Assembly (NCBI GenBank): GCA_041739085.1
Contig: JBGSON010000014.1
Location: 1-64,000, forward strand
Direction of reading: 5' to 3'
Origin: JBGSON01 sp041739085
GTDB taxonomy: Bacteria > Patescibacteriota > Gracilibacteria > CAIRYL01
DNA length: 64,000 nt
Below the pieces are notes generated by a model. It was not told where the DNA came from. It saw only the letters and a list, made by a program, of their open reading frames with translations, and did no database searches. Below are positions 43,327-52,416 of this stretch, one piece after another (the first letter of the stretch is position 1; the number at the start of each line of letters is the position of its first letter). A program made the position numbers and the translations under genes.

Positions 43327-43881
43327 TTATGTCCATATGGAAACGATCCAGCGGATGAGTCCGTACGAGAGAACTGCGATCATGAGACCGATAATTGAAT
43401 ATTTAAGTCCTGATTTTGCTTCTTCGATTTTTTCGAGATCTCCCGTGGAGAGCATATACTGGATTCCGTTATAGATGAGCATGATGACGGAAACTCCTCC
43501 AACCATTCCCAGAAGGATCGACGCGATGTTGTTTAAGACATAGGTCGTATCGGCAAGATGCGCTTCTCCCAAATCCGCGGTCGGTTTCTGGAGGAGTGCG
43601 AAGAGGACTCCGGAAAAGAGCATGAGACACGTGGAGATGAGCGCTCCCCAGATCACCTGCTTCGCATTATCCACTTTCTCTTCATCCCCTTTCGCGGCCA
43701 TATACATGATCCCTCCGATGATGAGCATGATGACGGACACTCCGAAGATGACTTGGGTCGCCCACGCCCAGATCTGGGATATATATTCTCCGAATGTTTC
43801 CACTTCGCCCACTTCCGTATCAGCGGCAAAAGCCGTCGCCGGGAAGAAAATGCCGAGAAGGAAGAGGAAAGCCTGAAACAT
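43327..43881 (-). CDS. TrbC/VirB2-like T4SS pilin, internally duplicated
   Basis: 184 residues with a cleavable signal peptide (ending FFPATAFA) and four membrane helices in two repeats. Unit 1 has VSVIMLIIGGIMYMAAKGDE, then KVDNAKQVIWGALI; unit 2 has VSVIMLIYNGIQYMLSTGDL, then KIEEAKSGLKYSIIG. VSVIMLI is identical in both, so a tandem duplication of the two-helix pilin unit is evident. It lies 11 bp before the single-unit pilin gene. A coupling-type ATPase is located 17 kb away on the same strand. Confidence 0.78.
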   Translation of the reverse strand: MFQAFLFLLGIFFPATAFAADTEVGEVETFGEYISQIWAWATQVIFGVSVIMLIIGGIMYMAAKGDEEKVDNAKQVIWGALISTCLMLFSGVLFALLQKPTADLGEAHLADTTYVLNNIASILLGMVGGVSVIMLIYNGIQYMLSTGDLEKIEEAKSGLKYSIIGLMIAVLSYGLIRWIVSIWT

Positions 43882-44189
43882 ATCTATTTGTTCTTTCCAT
43901 TATACACAAAAAAATGAATATTTACAATGAGAGTAAGCCTTTTTCAGCCCATCATTCTCCGGCAAATAATGCAAGTCGAGGTAATAATCCGCATCATACT
44001 CAATTGCGGGGCGTTGCATGCAACGCCCTTCTTATGGAAGTCTCTCCACTGCGCTCGTCCGAGACTCCTGACTCGGACGCGATAGACTCATGATGGATGA
44101 AACGCTCAAGTCTGGAGACTTGAGCGAGCGAGCGGCACGCACACACGGGTGCCCCTGCCGACACCTGTGGACAGGTACCTGGTTATGAA
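43882..44189. other. Hairpin cluster beside the second AT-rich island
   Basis: No gene. Four perfect hairpins or palindromes lie here: GGGCGTTGCATGCAACGCCC (44012-44031), GTCCGAG/CTCGGAC (about 44057-44078), an 11-bp stem CGCTCAAGTCT/AGACTTGAGCG with a 2-base loop (44103-44126), and ACCTGT/ACAGGT (about 44162-44175). The motif ATGAATTAATTATT follows at 44185-44198. Confidence 0.6.
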
Positions 44190-44198
44190 TTAATTATT
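44103..44198. repeat. Hairpin plus ATGAATTAATTATT motif, copy 2
   Basis: Same TCAAGTC...GACTTGA hairpin core and the same 14-base motif, in the same order, as at 8507-8587. It marks the left border of the AT-rich segment 44190-45470. Confidence 0.5.
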
Positions 44199-44510
44199 GG
44201 GTATAGGTATACACTTTATTGCTGTGCTATTATCACTATCAAAAACGAGCGCAGAGCTAAAACCTTTCGGACACTGGCCTGTTCCAATATTGTTCGCTTG
44301 GATAGATTCTGAAACAACTTTCTTGATTGAGGCGAATTCGCTTTCTAGATTTTCGATTTTTGCGCTGTCAGCCTTAATACTACTAACTTCATTCTTTAGA
44401 TAATGTAAATCAATGTTTATTTTCACAATTAAGGATGTAATTATTCCTATAACAGCTACAACAATCCCTCCTAGGGTAAGTTTTTGATTTCTGGTCCAAG
44501 CATTAGTCAT
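44190..44510 (-). CDS. Small AT-rich protein: one membrane helix and coiled coil
   Basis: Not recognised. From the ATG at 44510 (MTNAWTRNQKLTLGG) it has 106 residues: an N-terminal membrane helix (GGIVVAVIGIITSLIV), a coiled-coil-like stretch (HYLKNEVSSIKADSAKIENL and the next two heptads), and a C-terminal part with two cysteines (GQCPKGFSS, IKCIPIPNN) that could be disulfide-bonded outside the cell. The composition is clearly more AT-rich than flanking genes, suggesting transfer. Confidence 0.5.
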   Translation of the reverse strand: MTNAWTRNQKLTLGGIVVAVIGIITSLIVKINIDLHYLKNEVSSIKADSAKIENLESEFASIKKVVSESIQANNIGTGQCPKGFSSALVFDSDNSTAIKCIPIPNN

Positions 44511-44657
44511 AAAAATTAATAAGAATCTACCAGCCAACGAATCATCTAGCCCGTGCTAGGCGCTACTGTTATTTTTTATATCTTTATATTTTTCCTGAGC
44601 CGCAGGTGTCCCTGGCTGGAAAATGGGAAGGAGGGCACATGCTCCGGCCGAAAGAGT

Positions 44658-45440
44658 TTATTTCTCATCGTTATTTAAAATATGTGAGATCATCAAACAT
44701 GGGATATCATAATCATCAAGTCCAATAATGTAAGGGGCTTCTTTCCCTTCTTTAGATATCATGAGTCCAGCTTGGGTTAGTTCGAAAGCGTGGATTTTTG
44801 AATAAGGGAATGCAAAATATTTCCTACTTCCTTTAAAACCAATCCTTTGGTTGGTGAGCCAAAATGCCCCAATGTCTTCGGTAATTAAGTGTTCGCTTGA
44901 TGAAGTTGAAAAACTAACTGAACCAACACGATATCTAAGCCCTTTCGTAATTTTTACTGAAAAAGTAGGACCGCCGTAGCTAATACGATTGATTACTGTT
45001 TTATATTTTTTTATAGCCCCAGGACAACCCCAATGTAAAACTTCTCCTCTCTTAAAGACTATATCTATATCGTGTTGTTTGATTTCTGGGAGTATGCCTT
45101 TGTCTATCAGTCCCAAAGTGTAGAATTTATTAAATGCTTTTTGATCAAATTCGAAATCCTTCTGACTCACTCCAAAATAATTTGTGAGCTCTTCTAGTGC
45201 TTTCTTTTCATCATCCGTTATTTTGCAATCACTAATAATATTTTGAAAAGCTAAAGTACTAGCTTTTTTATGTACCTCGAGCAATTCTTCTCTTGAAAAA
45301 CCATATTCCTTGGTTAATTTTTCAAGTTCTTGCTTCTCATCAGCATCTAGTTTCCCATCTGAAAGAAAGCTCGTGAGAAGTTTGTCATACTTAATTTTTC
45401 CTCCCCGTTTTACCAGAAATTTTTTAATGAAATCAATCAT
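44658..45440 (-). CDS. AT-rich protein with two TerB-like helical repeats and a PH-like C-terminal domain
   Basis: 260 residues. Two similar acidic helical units lie at about residues 20-60 (LSDGKLDADEKQELEKLTKE) and 65-105 (ISDCKITDDEKKALEELTNY), resembling TerB-like modules. The C-terminal part (about 125-255) is beta-rich with GAFWLTNQRIGFKGSRKYFA and FPYSKIHAFELTQAGLMI, the pattern of a bacterial PH/GRAM-like domain. It sits in the second AT-rich island with 44190-44510. TerB-like and PH-like modules occur in stress-response or membrane-linked defence proteins; the role here is inference. Confidence 0.5.
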   Translation of the reverse strand: MIDFIKKFLVKRGGKIKYDKLLTSFLSDGKLDADEKQELEKLTKEYGFSREELLEVHKKASTLAFQNIISDCKITDDEKKALEELTNYFGVSQKDFEFDQKAFNKFYTLGLIDKGILPEIKQHDIDIVFKRGEVLHWGCPGAIKKYKTVINRISYGGPTFSVKITKGLRYRVGSVSFSTSSSEHLITEDIGAFWLTNQRIGFKGSRKYFAFPYSKIHAFELTQAGLMISKEGKEAPYIIGLDDYDIPCLMISHILNNDEK

Positions 45441-45477
45441 ACTTTAAAATTAATAATAAATTTTAAAGAAATTTCCA

Positions 45478-46809
45478 TTACCCCGAAATAATCCTTACAA
45501 TATCCTTGTATGTCACGACAACGATAAAAAGCAGGAGAAGCATGTATCCTGCGATATGGAGAGGGGTTTCCCACTTCTGAGGGATGCGATGCGGGATCTT
45601 TGAGCCTTTTTTCGCGCGAAAATTGAACGGGAGGAGGAGGAGATAGAAAAGCCCTTCCAGTACCTGGAAAAAGAAGCGTCCCCCGTCAAGAGCCGGGAAA
45701 GGAACGAGATTGATGACCGCGAGGGAGAGAGAGAGAACCGCCGCGAACTGGATGATCTTTGAGAAATCCCCGATCTCGACGAGCGTTTTCGTCGTCTGCG
45801 CGATGGCGACCGGACCTCCGACTCCTTCTGGGATCTCCGGTTTTTCCCCCTGGAATATCTGCCCGAGAGTGGAAACAAAGAGCGTTTTCACCATATCAAC
45901 GGAAAGCACGACGAATCGCCGCGAGGTGATATAGGCATCTTTCGGGATGTCGGTGAACGCCACTTCCACCTCAGAGATGGGATAGTAATATTCCGGAAAG
46001 AGGATGACTCCGATCCGCATGACCCCATCCGTGTCTTTTTCCGGCGTGATCTGTAAGAGGATATTCTCCTCCTTCCTCTCCTCAGGAGAAAGCCGGAGGA
46101 CAGAGTATTCCAGGGCATCTCCAGAAAATATTTTCTCCTGGATGCTCCGGAATGAATCGAGGTCTTCTACCCCAGTCCCGTTGATGGAAACGATTTTGTC
46201 TCCCGGAAGCATGCCTGCCTTTACCGCGGGCCCCTCCGGATCAAGCGCTCCGATGAAAACGCCGTCAGAACCTTTTGCATAGAATCCCTGCTCCACCCAT
46301 TTCTCCACATGGCCGTCTTCAAAATATATCTGGAATTTTGGATGATTCACGAGATTCGGGTCGACGATCGGGGTATATCCGATCCACGCGACAAAGGCGA
46401 AGAGGAAGAACGCAAGGATAAAATTCATGGTGATCCCCGCGAGCGTCACGAGCATCCGGATGATGAGCGGACGGTTGCAGAACGCCCTGGGATCATTCTG
46501 AGCTTCCTTGTCCGAATCCTCTCCCGTCATTCGCACAAATCCTCCAAAGGGAATGGCATTGAGCGACCAGGTCATATCATCCGTAAATGTTTTCACTTTT
46601 CCGTTCTCCATCTTCATCTTCGTGATGATCTTTGTTTTCTTCCAGAAGAGCTTCGGAGGAAGCCCGAATCCGAACTCTTCGACCTTCACTTTTCCGAGCC
46701 TCGCCACGAAATAGTGTCCGAGCTCATGAATGATGATGAGCACGGAAAAGATGAGGATAAAGGTGAACGCGATGAGAAGGAAATGACCTATGCTACTGAG
46801 AATTTCCAT
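45478..46809 (-). CDS. rseP: Site-2 metalloprotease RseP
   Basis: Intramembrane zinc protease (M50). HELGH near residue 28 in the first membrane helix gives two zinc ligands and the catalytic Glu; LDGGR near residue 377 supplies the third. A PDZ domain lies between about residues 180 and 260 (GPAVKAGMLPGDKIVSING). Membrane helices flank both ends. 443 residues, normal length. It is the last gene of a pyrH-frr-rseP run on this strand, a shortened form of the common pyrH-frr-uppS-cdsA-dxr-rseP order. Its target here is unknown because no anti-sigma factor is in the window. Confidence 0.93.
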   Translation of the reverse strand: MEILSSIGHFLLIAFTFILIFSVLIIIHELGHYFVARLGKVKVEEFGFGLPPKLFWKKTKIITKMKMENGKVKTFTDDMTWSLNAIPFGGFVRMTGEDSDKEAQNDPRAFCNRPLIIRMLVTLAGITMNFILAFFLFAFVAWIGYTPIVDPNLVNHPKFQIYFEDGHVEKWVEQGFYAKGSDGVFIGALDPEGPAVKAGMLPGDKIVSINGTGVEDLDSFRSIQEKIFSGDALEYSVLRLSPEERKEENILLQITPEKDTDGVMRIGVILFPEYYYPISEVEVAFTDIPKDAYITSRRFVVLSVDMVKTLFVSTLGQIFQGEKPEIPEGVGGPVAIAQTTKTLVEIGDFSKIIQFAAVLSLSLAVINLVPFPALDGGRFFFQVLEGLFYLLLLPFNFRAKKGSKIPHRIPQKWETPLHIAGYMLLLLFIVVVTYKDIVRIISG

Positions 46810-46836
46810 GAAAAAACGTTGAAACGGATGAAAAAT

Positions 46837-47382
46837 TTATATGGTCATGACCTCATGTTCCTTCTTCTTTGCGTGCTCTTCGATCTTTTTATTCATCTCA
46901 TCGACTTTTTCCTGAAGATGTTTTTCCTCCCTTCGTTCGTCGTCTTCGGAAAGAGCATCATCGTTCTTGATCTTCTCCATGGCGTCATGCCTTGCCTGAC
47001 GGACGGTGATCTTCGCTTCCTCAGCCATTTTGTGGACGACCTTGACGGTTTCCTTTCTCGATTCCTCAGTGAGAGGAGGAATGTTGAGTCGGATCGAGTG
47101 CCCGTCATTCACCGGGGAAAGTCCGAGATTGGAATCTCTGATCGCCTTTTCGATAGCGCCGAGGACGCTTTTATCCCATGGAGTGATCGCAATGCTTCTC
47201 GGATCAGGAATGGCGATCTGGGCAATATTCCGAAGGGGCTGCCTTGCTCCGTACGTTTCGACTTCGATCCCTTCCACAAGTCCTGCAGAAGCTCTCCCCA
47301 TCTGTATGCCTGCGAATTCCTTGGAAAGAAATTCCAGTGATTTGTCTAATTGTTGTATCGCGAGTTGTACGGCGGAGTGCAT
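46837..47382 (-). CDS. frr: Ribosome recycling factor
   Basis: Splits post-termination ribosomes together with EF-G. The 181-residue protein shows the family's conserved blocks: FAGIQMGRASAGLVEGIEVE near the start, RNIAQIAIPDPRSIAITPWD, AIRDSNLGLSPVNDG, RLNIPPLTEESRKE, and a C-terminal helix with RQARHDAMEKIKNDDALSED. It lies between pyrH and rseP, 57 bp after the pyrH stop. Confidence 0.95.
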   Translation of the reverse strand: MHSAVQLAIQQLDKSLEFLSKEFAGIQMGRASAGLVEGIEVETYGARQPLRNIAQIAIPDPRSIAITPWDKSVLGAIEKAIRDSNLGLSPVNDGHSIRLNIPPLTEESRKETVKVVHKMAEEAKITVRQARHDAMEKIKNDDALSEDDERREEKHLQEKVDEMNKKIEEHAKKKEHEVMTI

Positions 47383-47439
47383 AAGAAAAAATGAAAGGAA
47401 TAAAGCGCCTCATCATCATGACAAGGATCAGGGAAAAAA

Positions 47440-48156
47440 TCAATTCCGGACAATTGTCCCGATGGCCTCGCCTTTCACGGCCTTCAGAATATTCCCCTTT
47501 TTGAGGCCGTCAAAGACCATGACGGGGACACATCCCTGGGAAAGCAGGGAAAAGGCGGTCTGATCCATGACTTTCAGGTTTTTTTCAATGGCCTCGTCAA
47601 AGGTGATGGAGCTGAACTTTTTCGCATTTTTGTTCTTCATGGGGTCAGAATCATACACGCCGTCGACTTTTGTCGCCTTCAGGAGAATATCGACATCGAG
47701 TTCCAGAGCCCGGAGCGCCGCCGCTGTGTCAGTCGTAAAATAGGGATTTCCGGTCCCTCCGCCGAGGAGCACCACTTTCTTCGTCTCAAGAGATCTCCGT
47801 GCATCAAAGACCTGATACTTTGGGATGATGGAATCCACAAGGAACGCCGAATACATATGGGCGGGAACTCCGTTCGAATTCAGCGTATTGGAGAGTGCCA
47901 TAATATTGAGGAGCGTGGCGATCATTCCGACCTGATCGGAAGCGACGCGCGGAAGGCCGGAGTTCTCATGGTCGCGGAATCGCCAGAAATTCCCTCCCCC
48001 GAGGACGATCGCGACTTCGACACCGAGTTTATGCGCCGACCGTATGTCGCTCACGAGATCATTGACTACCGCAAAATCTATCCCCCTCCCGGTTCGGTCT
48101 GCCAAAGCTTCTCCGGAGATCTTGAGGAGGACTCTTCTGTATTTTGCTGCTGCCAT
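47440..48156 (-). CDS. pyrH: Uridylate kinase PyrH
   Basis: Phosphorylates UMP to UDP. KYRRVLLKISGEALA, VAIVLGGGNFWR, DQVGMIATLLN, LLGGGTGNPYFTTDTAAALR and KATKVDGVYDSDP are the hallmark blocks. The frame is open far upstream, but the ATG at 48156 (MAAAKYRRVL) gives 238 residues, the family length; the next Met upstream, 48177, is possible. Position before frr and rseP is the common bacterial order. Confidence 0.95.
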   Translation of the reverse strand: MAAAKYRRVLLKISGEALADRTGRGIDFAVVNDLVSDIRSAHKLGVEVAIVLGGGNFWRFRDHENSGLPRVASDQVGMIATLLNIMALSNTLNSNGVPAHMYSAFLVDSIIPKYQVFDARRSLETKKVVLLGGGTGNPYFTTDTAAALRALELDVDILLKATKVDGVYDSDPMKNKNAKKFSSITFDEAIEKNLKVMDQTAFSLLSQGCVPVMVFDGLKKGNILKAVKGEAIGTIVRN

Positions 48157-48253
48157 GCGGTTTTTTATAAATGCCATCCTCATTGTATCAGAGCAGAATA
48201 TGGAAAAGAAGTGGTTTTCGTCTCTATGCTTCTCGCCCCGGGACATATGAAGG

Positions 48254-51058
48254 CTATCCCATGAAATATTTCGTGAGAAATCCTCTCCGTGTCTCGCGCT
48301 GGACTTCCGGGATGTCTGCTTTTCCTTTATTTTTATCAGAGGCTTCCAATGCATCGACTTCCCCGTGCAGGATTTGGATCGCCAAGAGACAGGTAAGAAA
48401 ATCCCAACCGGCAGCAAAATGATTCTCATGAGGAAGTGATTCCGACATATGGAGTTTTTGAACGTCAATATCAATTCCCTGAGCATTGTCCTGAGACTCA
48501 AGAATCACAAATTTCTCTTGTGAGAAGTTGGGACCGTTCCCGAGTTTCGTGAGATTCCCTGCCGCCTCCGCAATCATTTTCGCAATAATACCAATCTTCA
48601 TTTTCAACTGAGGGTGTTCTAGAAAGACAGAATCACCATATTTCCCTGTAAAGAAAGAGAACAGGACGTTTTCAGCGAAGAGATACGCCGCTACATTATC
48701 TGCAGTGGCAGAGATGCCCGCTTCCAGGAATATCATAACAGAGATGATTTTTTTTAACTGATCCCCTGTCGGACGATCTCCATTTTTGACTCCTGCGGCA
48801 ATAGGAAGTACCAGTTTTGCAAACCGAGCAATTCCCGGAACACTCGGAATCTGCGTAAGAAGCGCCCAGAGCACTTCCCTTGCGCTGTGACTCAAGGATC
48901 CTTGGAGCACTTCCATCTTTCTCATGAGTTCGGATTTTTTCTCCGCGTCACCGGTGAGCACATGATGTCCGTGGGAATCCCTTCCCCTAGATCCTTGGCG
49001 TTCACTCGCTTCCTCACCGAGTCCGGGGATGGGATCCGATAATCCTTCAAGTGACGTCAATGATCGGAGTGCTTCTCCTACGGTGTTCCCGTCCGTCTGC
49101 AACAGTATCTGCCGGATTCTCTCCGAATTCCCCTCTTTCGCCATGGCATCCATCGCACGCGCGCTCCTGCTCTCTCCATCATCAAAACATGTGATGTCTC
49201 CAAAGAGTTCCTCAATGATCTTCTGCGCACGGGTAATCGATCCGAGTGCTTCTTCGGAGCTTCCCGGTGTATCCGGCGAAGCAGCATTCTCAGTGGCGCG
49301 CTCTTTCGCTTCCCGAATGAGATCCTCATCATTCCAGTCCGGATGCCCGCCCCGGAGAGACTCAACTGCCACATAGAACTCATCTGTATGGACTCCCCTC
49401 TCTGCGTATCCGGCAAAAAGTGAAGCGATGCGATCGGCTTTTGCAGATTGGAGAGCCCCTTCAATATCTCCCATCGCCTGTTCCAGACCCGCAGTATCCT
49501 GCGTCTGAAAGAGTCTGAAGAGATGCGGATAAATCTTCGCATGAAAGAAATGGTCGTTCCAGATATTGAGTTGGGAGACCTTCCTCAGAAAGTCGTCCCT
49601 CCGCGCATTGAGATGATGGAGCGATGCCACTTTTTTACTGATGTAGTCCTTCCATCGGAGCTGAAAACAGCTCGCAGGAATACGCCTGAGGACATCTCTC
49701 AATTCTTCCGCTCCCTGAAGTCCATTTTTTTCAAGGGCTCCAATGACCCGGGTTTTGATATCCTCTCCCTTCATTCTCTGCGCCATACGGACTGAAGGTT
49801 CCTGAACGACCGTCCGTCCGAGCGCCTGTACTGTATCAATCTGACTCTGGAGAAACTTCCCCGGCATGCTCAGCGGTTTTGCGCGAACTTCGGCAAGCCA
49901 AGCGAGATTGAGCGAGAGGGTAGAGATCTCGGAATAGATTCCACCGATGGAATGGGCCGCAAGGAGAGTTTCAGGACTCCGGTGGTAATTGATGGCAAAA
50001 TAAATCTCAGGGGGATCGCCCAGAAGCCATGTTCCCTGAATATTCGCCCCGAGTGTGAGCATGAGTTTCGAAAATCCCCTTGGCCCATTGAAATGCAATT
50101 CCGCTCTCCTCGATGCGGCTTCATGTATTTCATTTCTGTCGATAATACTCTCTCCTGAAGCTTCTTCAGGCGATTTGCTCTCAAATTTCATTTCATGCTC
50201 TCTCATTTTCTCTCTCCATTCCAAAACAGCCATGGCGTACGACTGTTCATAGAGCATGCGAAAAATATCCTTCTTCATCGTATTTGCGAGTGACGAAGAG
50301 GTGTATGTCGTTCCGAGGGGCGCGAGTACTGTTGTCACCGCGGCAATGTGAGCTGTTTTCGTAACGATATCACTATTGATCTTCTCGAGGTATTCTCTCC
50401 AAACATCAGCTCCTTCACTGAGTTCCGGTCTTTTCACGTCCTCATAATTCATCTCCCGGTTCATCATCCCCTCCACTTTGCGGAATATCTCGTGCGGATT
50501 CACTTTCAGTTCTGTCGTGGTGAGATCGGAGAGAAAGACGAGGATGGGGAGCGGGATAAGTCCTCCTTTGATCTCATGGAGTTCTTCCTTACCGAGATGG
50601 CCACCTTCCTTCCCTCCGAATGCTTTGAGGAGCATGACCCTTCCGACAGCAATGAGGTTCATTTCCAGTGCCGACCTCGGCCCGAGATCAATTCCCTTTA
50701 TCGCGCTTCCATACCCGACATGACGGACAAAATTCGCGAGCACTGCTGTTGCGGTTCCCCAATCCAGCCATTCCGGAATATCCTTTTCGTGAATCGCTTC
50801 ATGGGTCTGCGGTCCGGAACGTTCATGGTCCAACTGCGTTGCATCTGACTCTTTCGGCTCATCCTCAGCCATAACCTCGTTATCCATTGCCGCAACCATG
50901 GCTGCTGTTCCAATACCGAGTTTTGTCATGATCGCAATAAAATCCTGACGGGATATGCGAGCATAGAGAATCCCTTCTTCTTCACCGCGGGGATACTGCT
51001 GTTCACCGGAAACAGGAAAGACCGGAGACCCTTCTGATGCATTTTTTTTGGGCTTCAT
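48254..51058 (-). CDS. Giant protein with split Na+/H+-antiporter-like (ion transporter superfamily) motifs
   Basis: 934 residues. Not a clear family member, but residues ~338-354 read GANIQGTWLLGDPPEIY, very like the ion-transporter superfamily signature (GG/NIGGTATLIGDPP), and the C-terminal part has ISATADNVAAYLF (about 782-794) and LTKLGNGPNF (about 836-845), resembling the paired DN and GN-PN motifs of putative Na+/H+ antiporters (PF07399/NhaD type). Between these halves, about residues 400-735, lies a helical, soluble-looking insertion with low-complexity linker. Hydrophobicity around the motifs is modest. The N-terminus is polar. The reading as a chimeric or degenerate transporter is inference. 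Confidence 0.4.
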   Translation of the reverse strand: MKPKKNASEGSPVFPVSGEQQYPRGEEEGILYARISRQDFIAIMTKLGIGTAAMVAAMDNEVMAEDEPKESDATQLDHERSGPQTHEAIHEKDIPEWLDWGTATAVLANFVRHVGYGSAIKGIDLGPRSALEMNLIAVGRVMLLKAFGGKEGGHLGKEELHEIKGGLIPLPILVFLSDLTTTELKVNPHEIFRKVEGMMNREMNYEDVKRPELSEGADVWREYLEKINSDIVTKTAHIAAVTTVLAPLGTTYTSSSLANTMKKDIFRMLYEQSYAMAVLEWREKMREHEMKFESKSPEEASGESIIDRNEIHEAASRRAELHFNGPRGFSKLMLTLGANIQGTWLLGDPPEIYFAINYHRSPETLLAAHSIGGIYSEISTLSLNLAWLAEVRAKPLSMPGKFLQSQIDTVQALGRTVVQEPSVRMAQRMKGEDIKTRVIGALEKNGLQGAEELRDVLRRIPASCFQLRWKDYISKKVASLHHLNARRDDFLRKVSQLNIWNDHFFHAKIYPHLFRLFQTQDTAGLEQAMGDIEGALQSAKADRIASLFAGYAERGVHTDEFYVAVESLRGGHPDWNDEDLIREAKERATENAASPDTPGSSEEALGSITRAQKIIEELFGDITCFDDGESRSARAMDAMAKEGNSERIRQILLQTDGNTVGEALRSLTSLEGLSDPIPGLGEEASERQGSRGRDSHGHHVLTGDAEKKSELMRKMEVLQGSLSHSAREVLWALLTQIPSVPGIARFAKLVLPIAAGVKNGDRPTGDQLKKIISVMIFLEAGISATADNVAAYLFAENVLFSFFTGKYGDSVFLEHPQLKMKIGIIAKMIAEAAGNLTKLGNGPNFSQEKFVILESQDNAQGIDIDVQKLHMSESLPHENHFAAGWDFLTCLLAIQILHGEVDALEASDKNKGKADIPEVQRETRRGFLTKYFMG

Positions 51059-51195
51059 AGAGAATAATCATGAATAAAAAGGAAGTCATCATTCAAAGGG
51101 AAAATGCGCAGAGAGTCAACGGATTTTTTTCATAAATTTTTTCTATTGAATGTATATTCCACTTGTCTTCAAAATATCGTATGGAGAAAAGTCCG

Positions 51196-52416
51196 TTATT
51201 CAGAAAGGAACTTCCTGTTTTCAATATCTTTCGGAAGGTATTTCTTTTGCATTGCCCCTTCGGGATCATTATGGGGATATGCATATCCTTTCCCGTATCC
51301 GAGATCTTTGAGCAAATCGGTCGATGCGTTCCGGATGTGGAGCGGGATTGGAAGGTTTCCGGACTTTTTCACTTCCTGGAGCGCTGACTCTATAGCAAGG
51401 TACGCACGGTTGTTCTTCGGAGCTTTTGCGAGATATACAGCGACATGTCCTAAGTTGATGCGGATCTCCGGGAGACCGATCTTCTCCGCGGCATGGAAAG
51501 AGGACATGGCAAGGGGAAGCGCATTCGGGTCGGCAAGTCCAATATCTTCCGAAGCGAAGACCACCATCCTTCGTGCGATGAACCGGGGATCCTCTCCTCC
51601 TTCGATCATCCTCGCGAGATAATAGACTGCGGCGTCCGCATCCGACGCCCTCATGCTCTTGATGAAGGCTGAGATCGTCTGGTAATGCTCATCAGCATCC
51701 TTATCAAAACGAAGCGCTTTATGCTGAGCGATGCCTTCAAAAACGGAAAGAGGAATCTCCTTCTCTTTCGTGCTCTCCGCTGCACTTTCGAGAAGGGTGA
51801 GGAGTATCCTGGCATCTCCCATGGATGCGGAAATGAGAAATTCTTCGGCATCTTTCTTGATCCTTCTTTGCAGAGCAGAAAGGCCATTTTTGAGGACTGT
51901 CTTCAGTGCCTCCCGATCGAGTGTCTTCAGGAGAAAAATCCTCACCCGAGAGAGAAGCGCTGAGTTCAGTGAAAACGAAGGATTCTCCGTCGTCGCCCCG
52001 ACGAGATAGAATGTTCCTCTCTCCACGTGGGGAAGGAGGACATCCTGCTGTGATTTTGACAGGCGATGGATCTCATCGATGAACAGGATGGTCTTCTCTC
52101 CCTGCATTTCAAGCCTGCGTTCACTCTCTCCTGCGATCGTCCTCATTTCCTTCACCCCATCACTCACTGCTGAAAACGGAACAAAATATGCCTTTTTCTC
52201 ATGCGCAAAAATCCTTGCAATCGTTGTTTTCCCGGTCCCGGGAGGTCCCCAGAAGACAAAAGAGATCATTCCATCGGATGCCAGGAGTTTTGTGAGAGGG
52301 GCATCCTCCCCGACAAGGTGCCCCTGGCCCTTCACATCAGAAAGCCTGAGGGGACGGAGTTTTTCTGCGAGAGGAACGAGCAGCCGGCGCTTTTCTGAGA
52401 AAAGGTTATCCATCAT
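51196..52416 (-). CDS. rarA: Replication-associated recombination protein A (RarA/MgsA)
   Basis: AAA+ ATPase related to clamp loaders, acting at stalled replication forks. Walker A is FWGPPGTGKTTIA (about residues 54-66), Walker B is ILFIDEIHRLSKSQQD, sensor 1 is LVGATTENPSFSLN and the Arg finger lies in SALLSRVRIF. The C-terminal half has the RarA tetramerisation region (SMRASDADAAVYYLARMIEG, RMVVFASEDIGLADP). The ATG directly follows the TGA of csaB, so the two are translationally coupled. Confidence 0.93.
   Translation of the reverse strand: MMDNLFSEKRRLLVPLAEKLRPLRLSDVKGQGHLVGEDAPLTKLLASDGMISFVFWGPPGTGKTTIARIFAHEKKAYFVPFSAVSDGVKEMRTIAGESERRLEMQGEKTILFIDEIHRLSKSQQDVLLPHVERGTFYLVGATTENPSFSLNSALLSRVRIFLLKTLDREALKTVLKNGLSALQRRIKKDAEEFLISASMGDARILLTLLESAAESTKEKEIPLSVFEGIAQHKALRFDKDADEHYQTISAFIKSMRASDADAAVYYLARMIEGGEDPRFIARRMVVFASEDIGLADPNALPLAMSSFHAAEKIGLPEIRINLGHVAVYLAKAPKNNRAYLAIESALQEVKKSGNLPIPLHIRNASTDLLKDLGYGKGYAYPHNDPEGAMQKKYLPKDIENRKFLSE

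Noticed and set aside
46309..47340. 343-codon plus-strand frame opposite rseP and frr
   Set aside because: It spans two well-identified genes and their spacer, so it is an antisense shadow.
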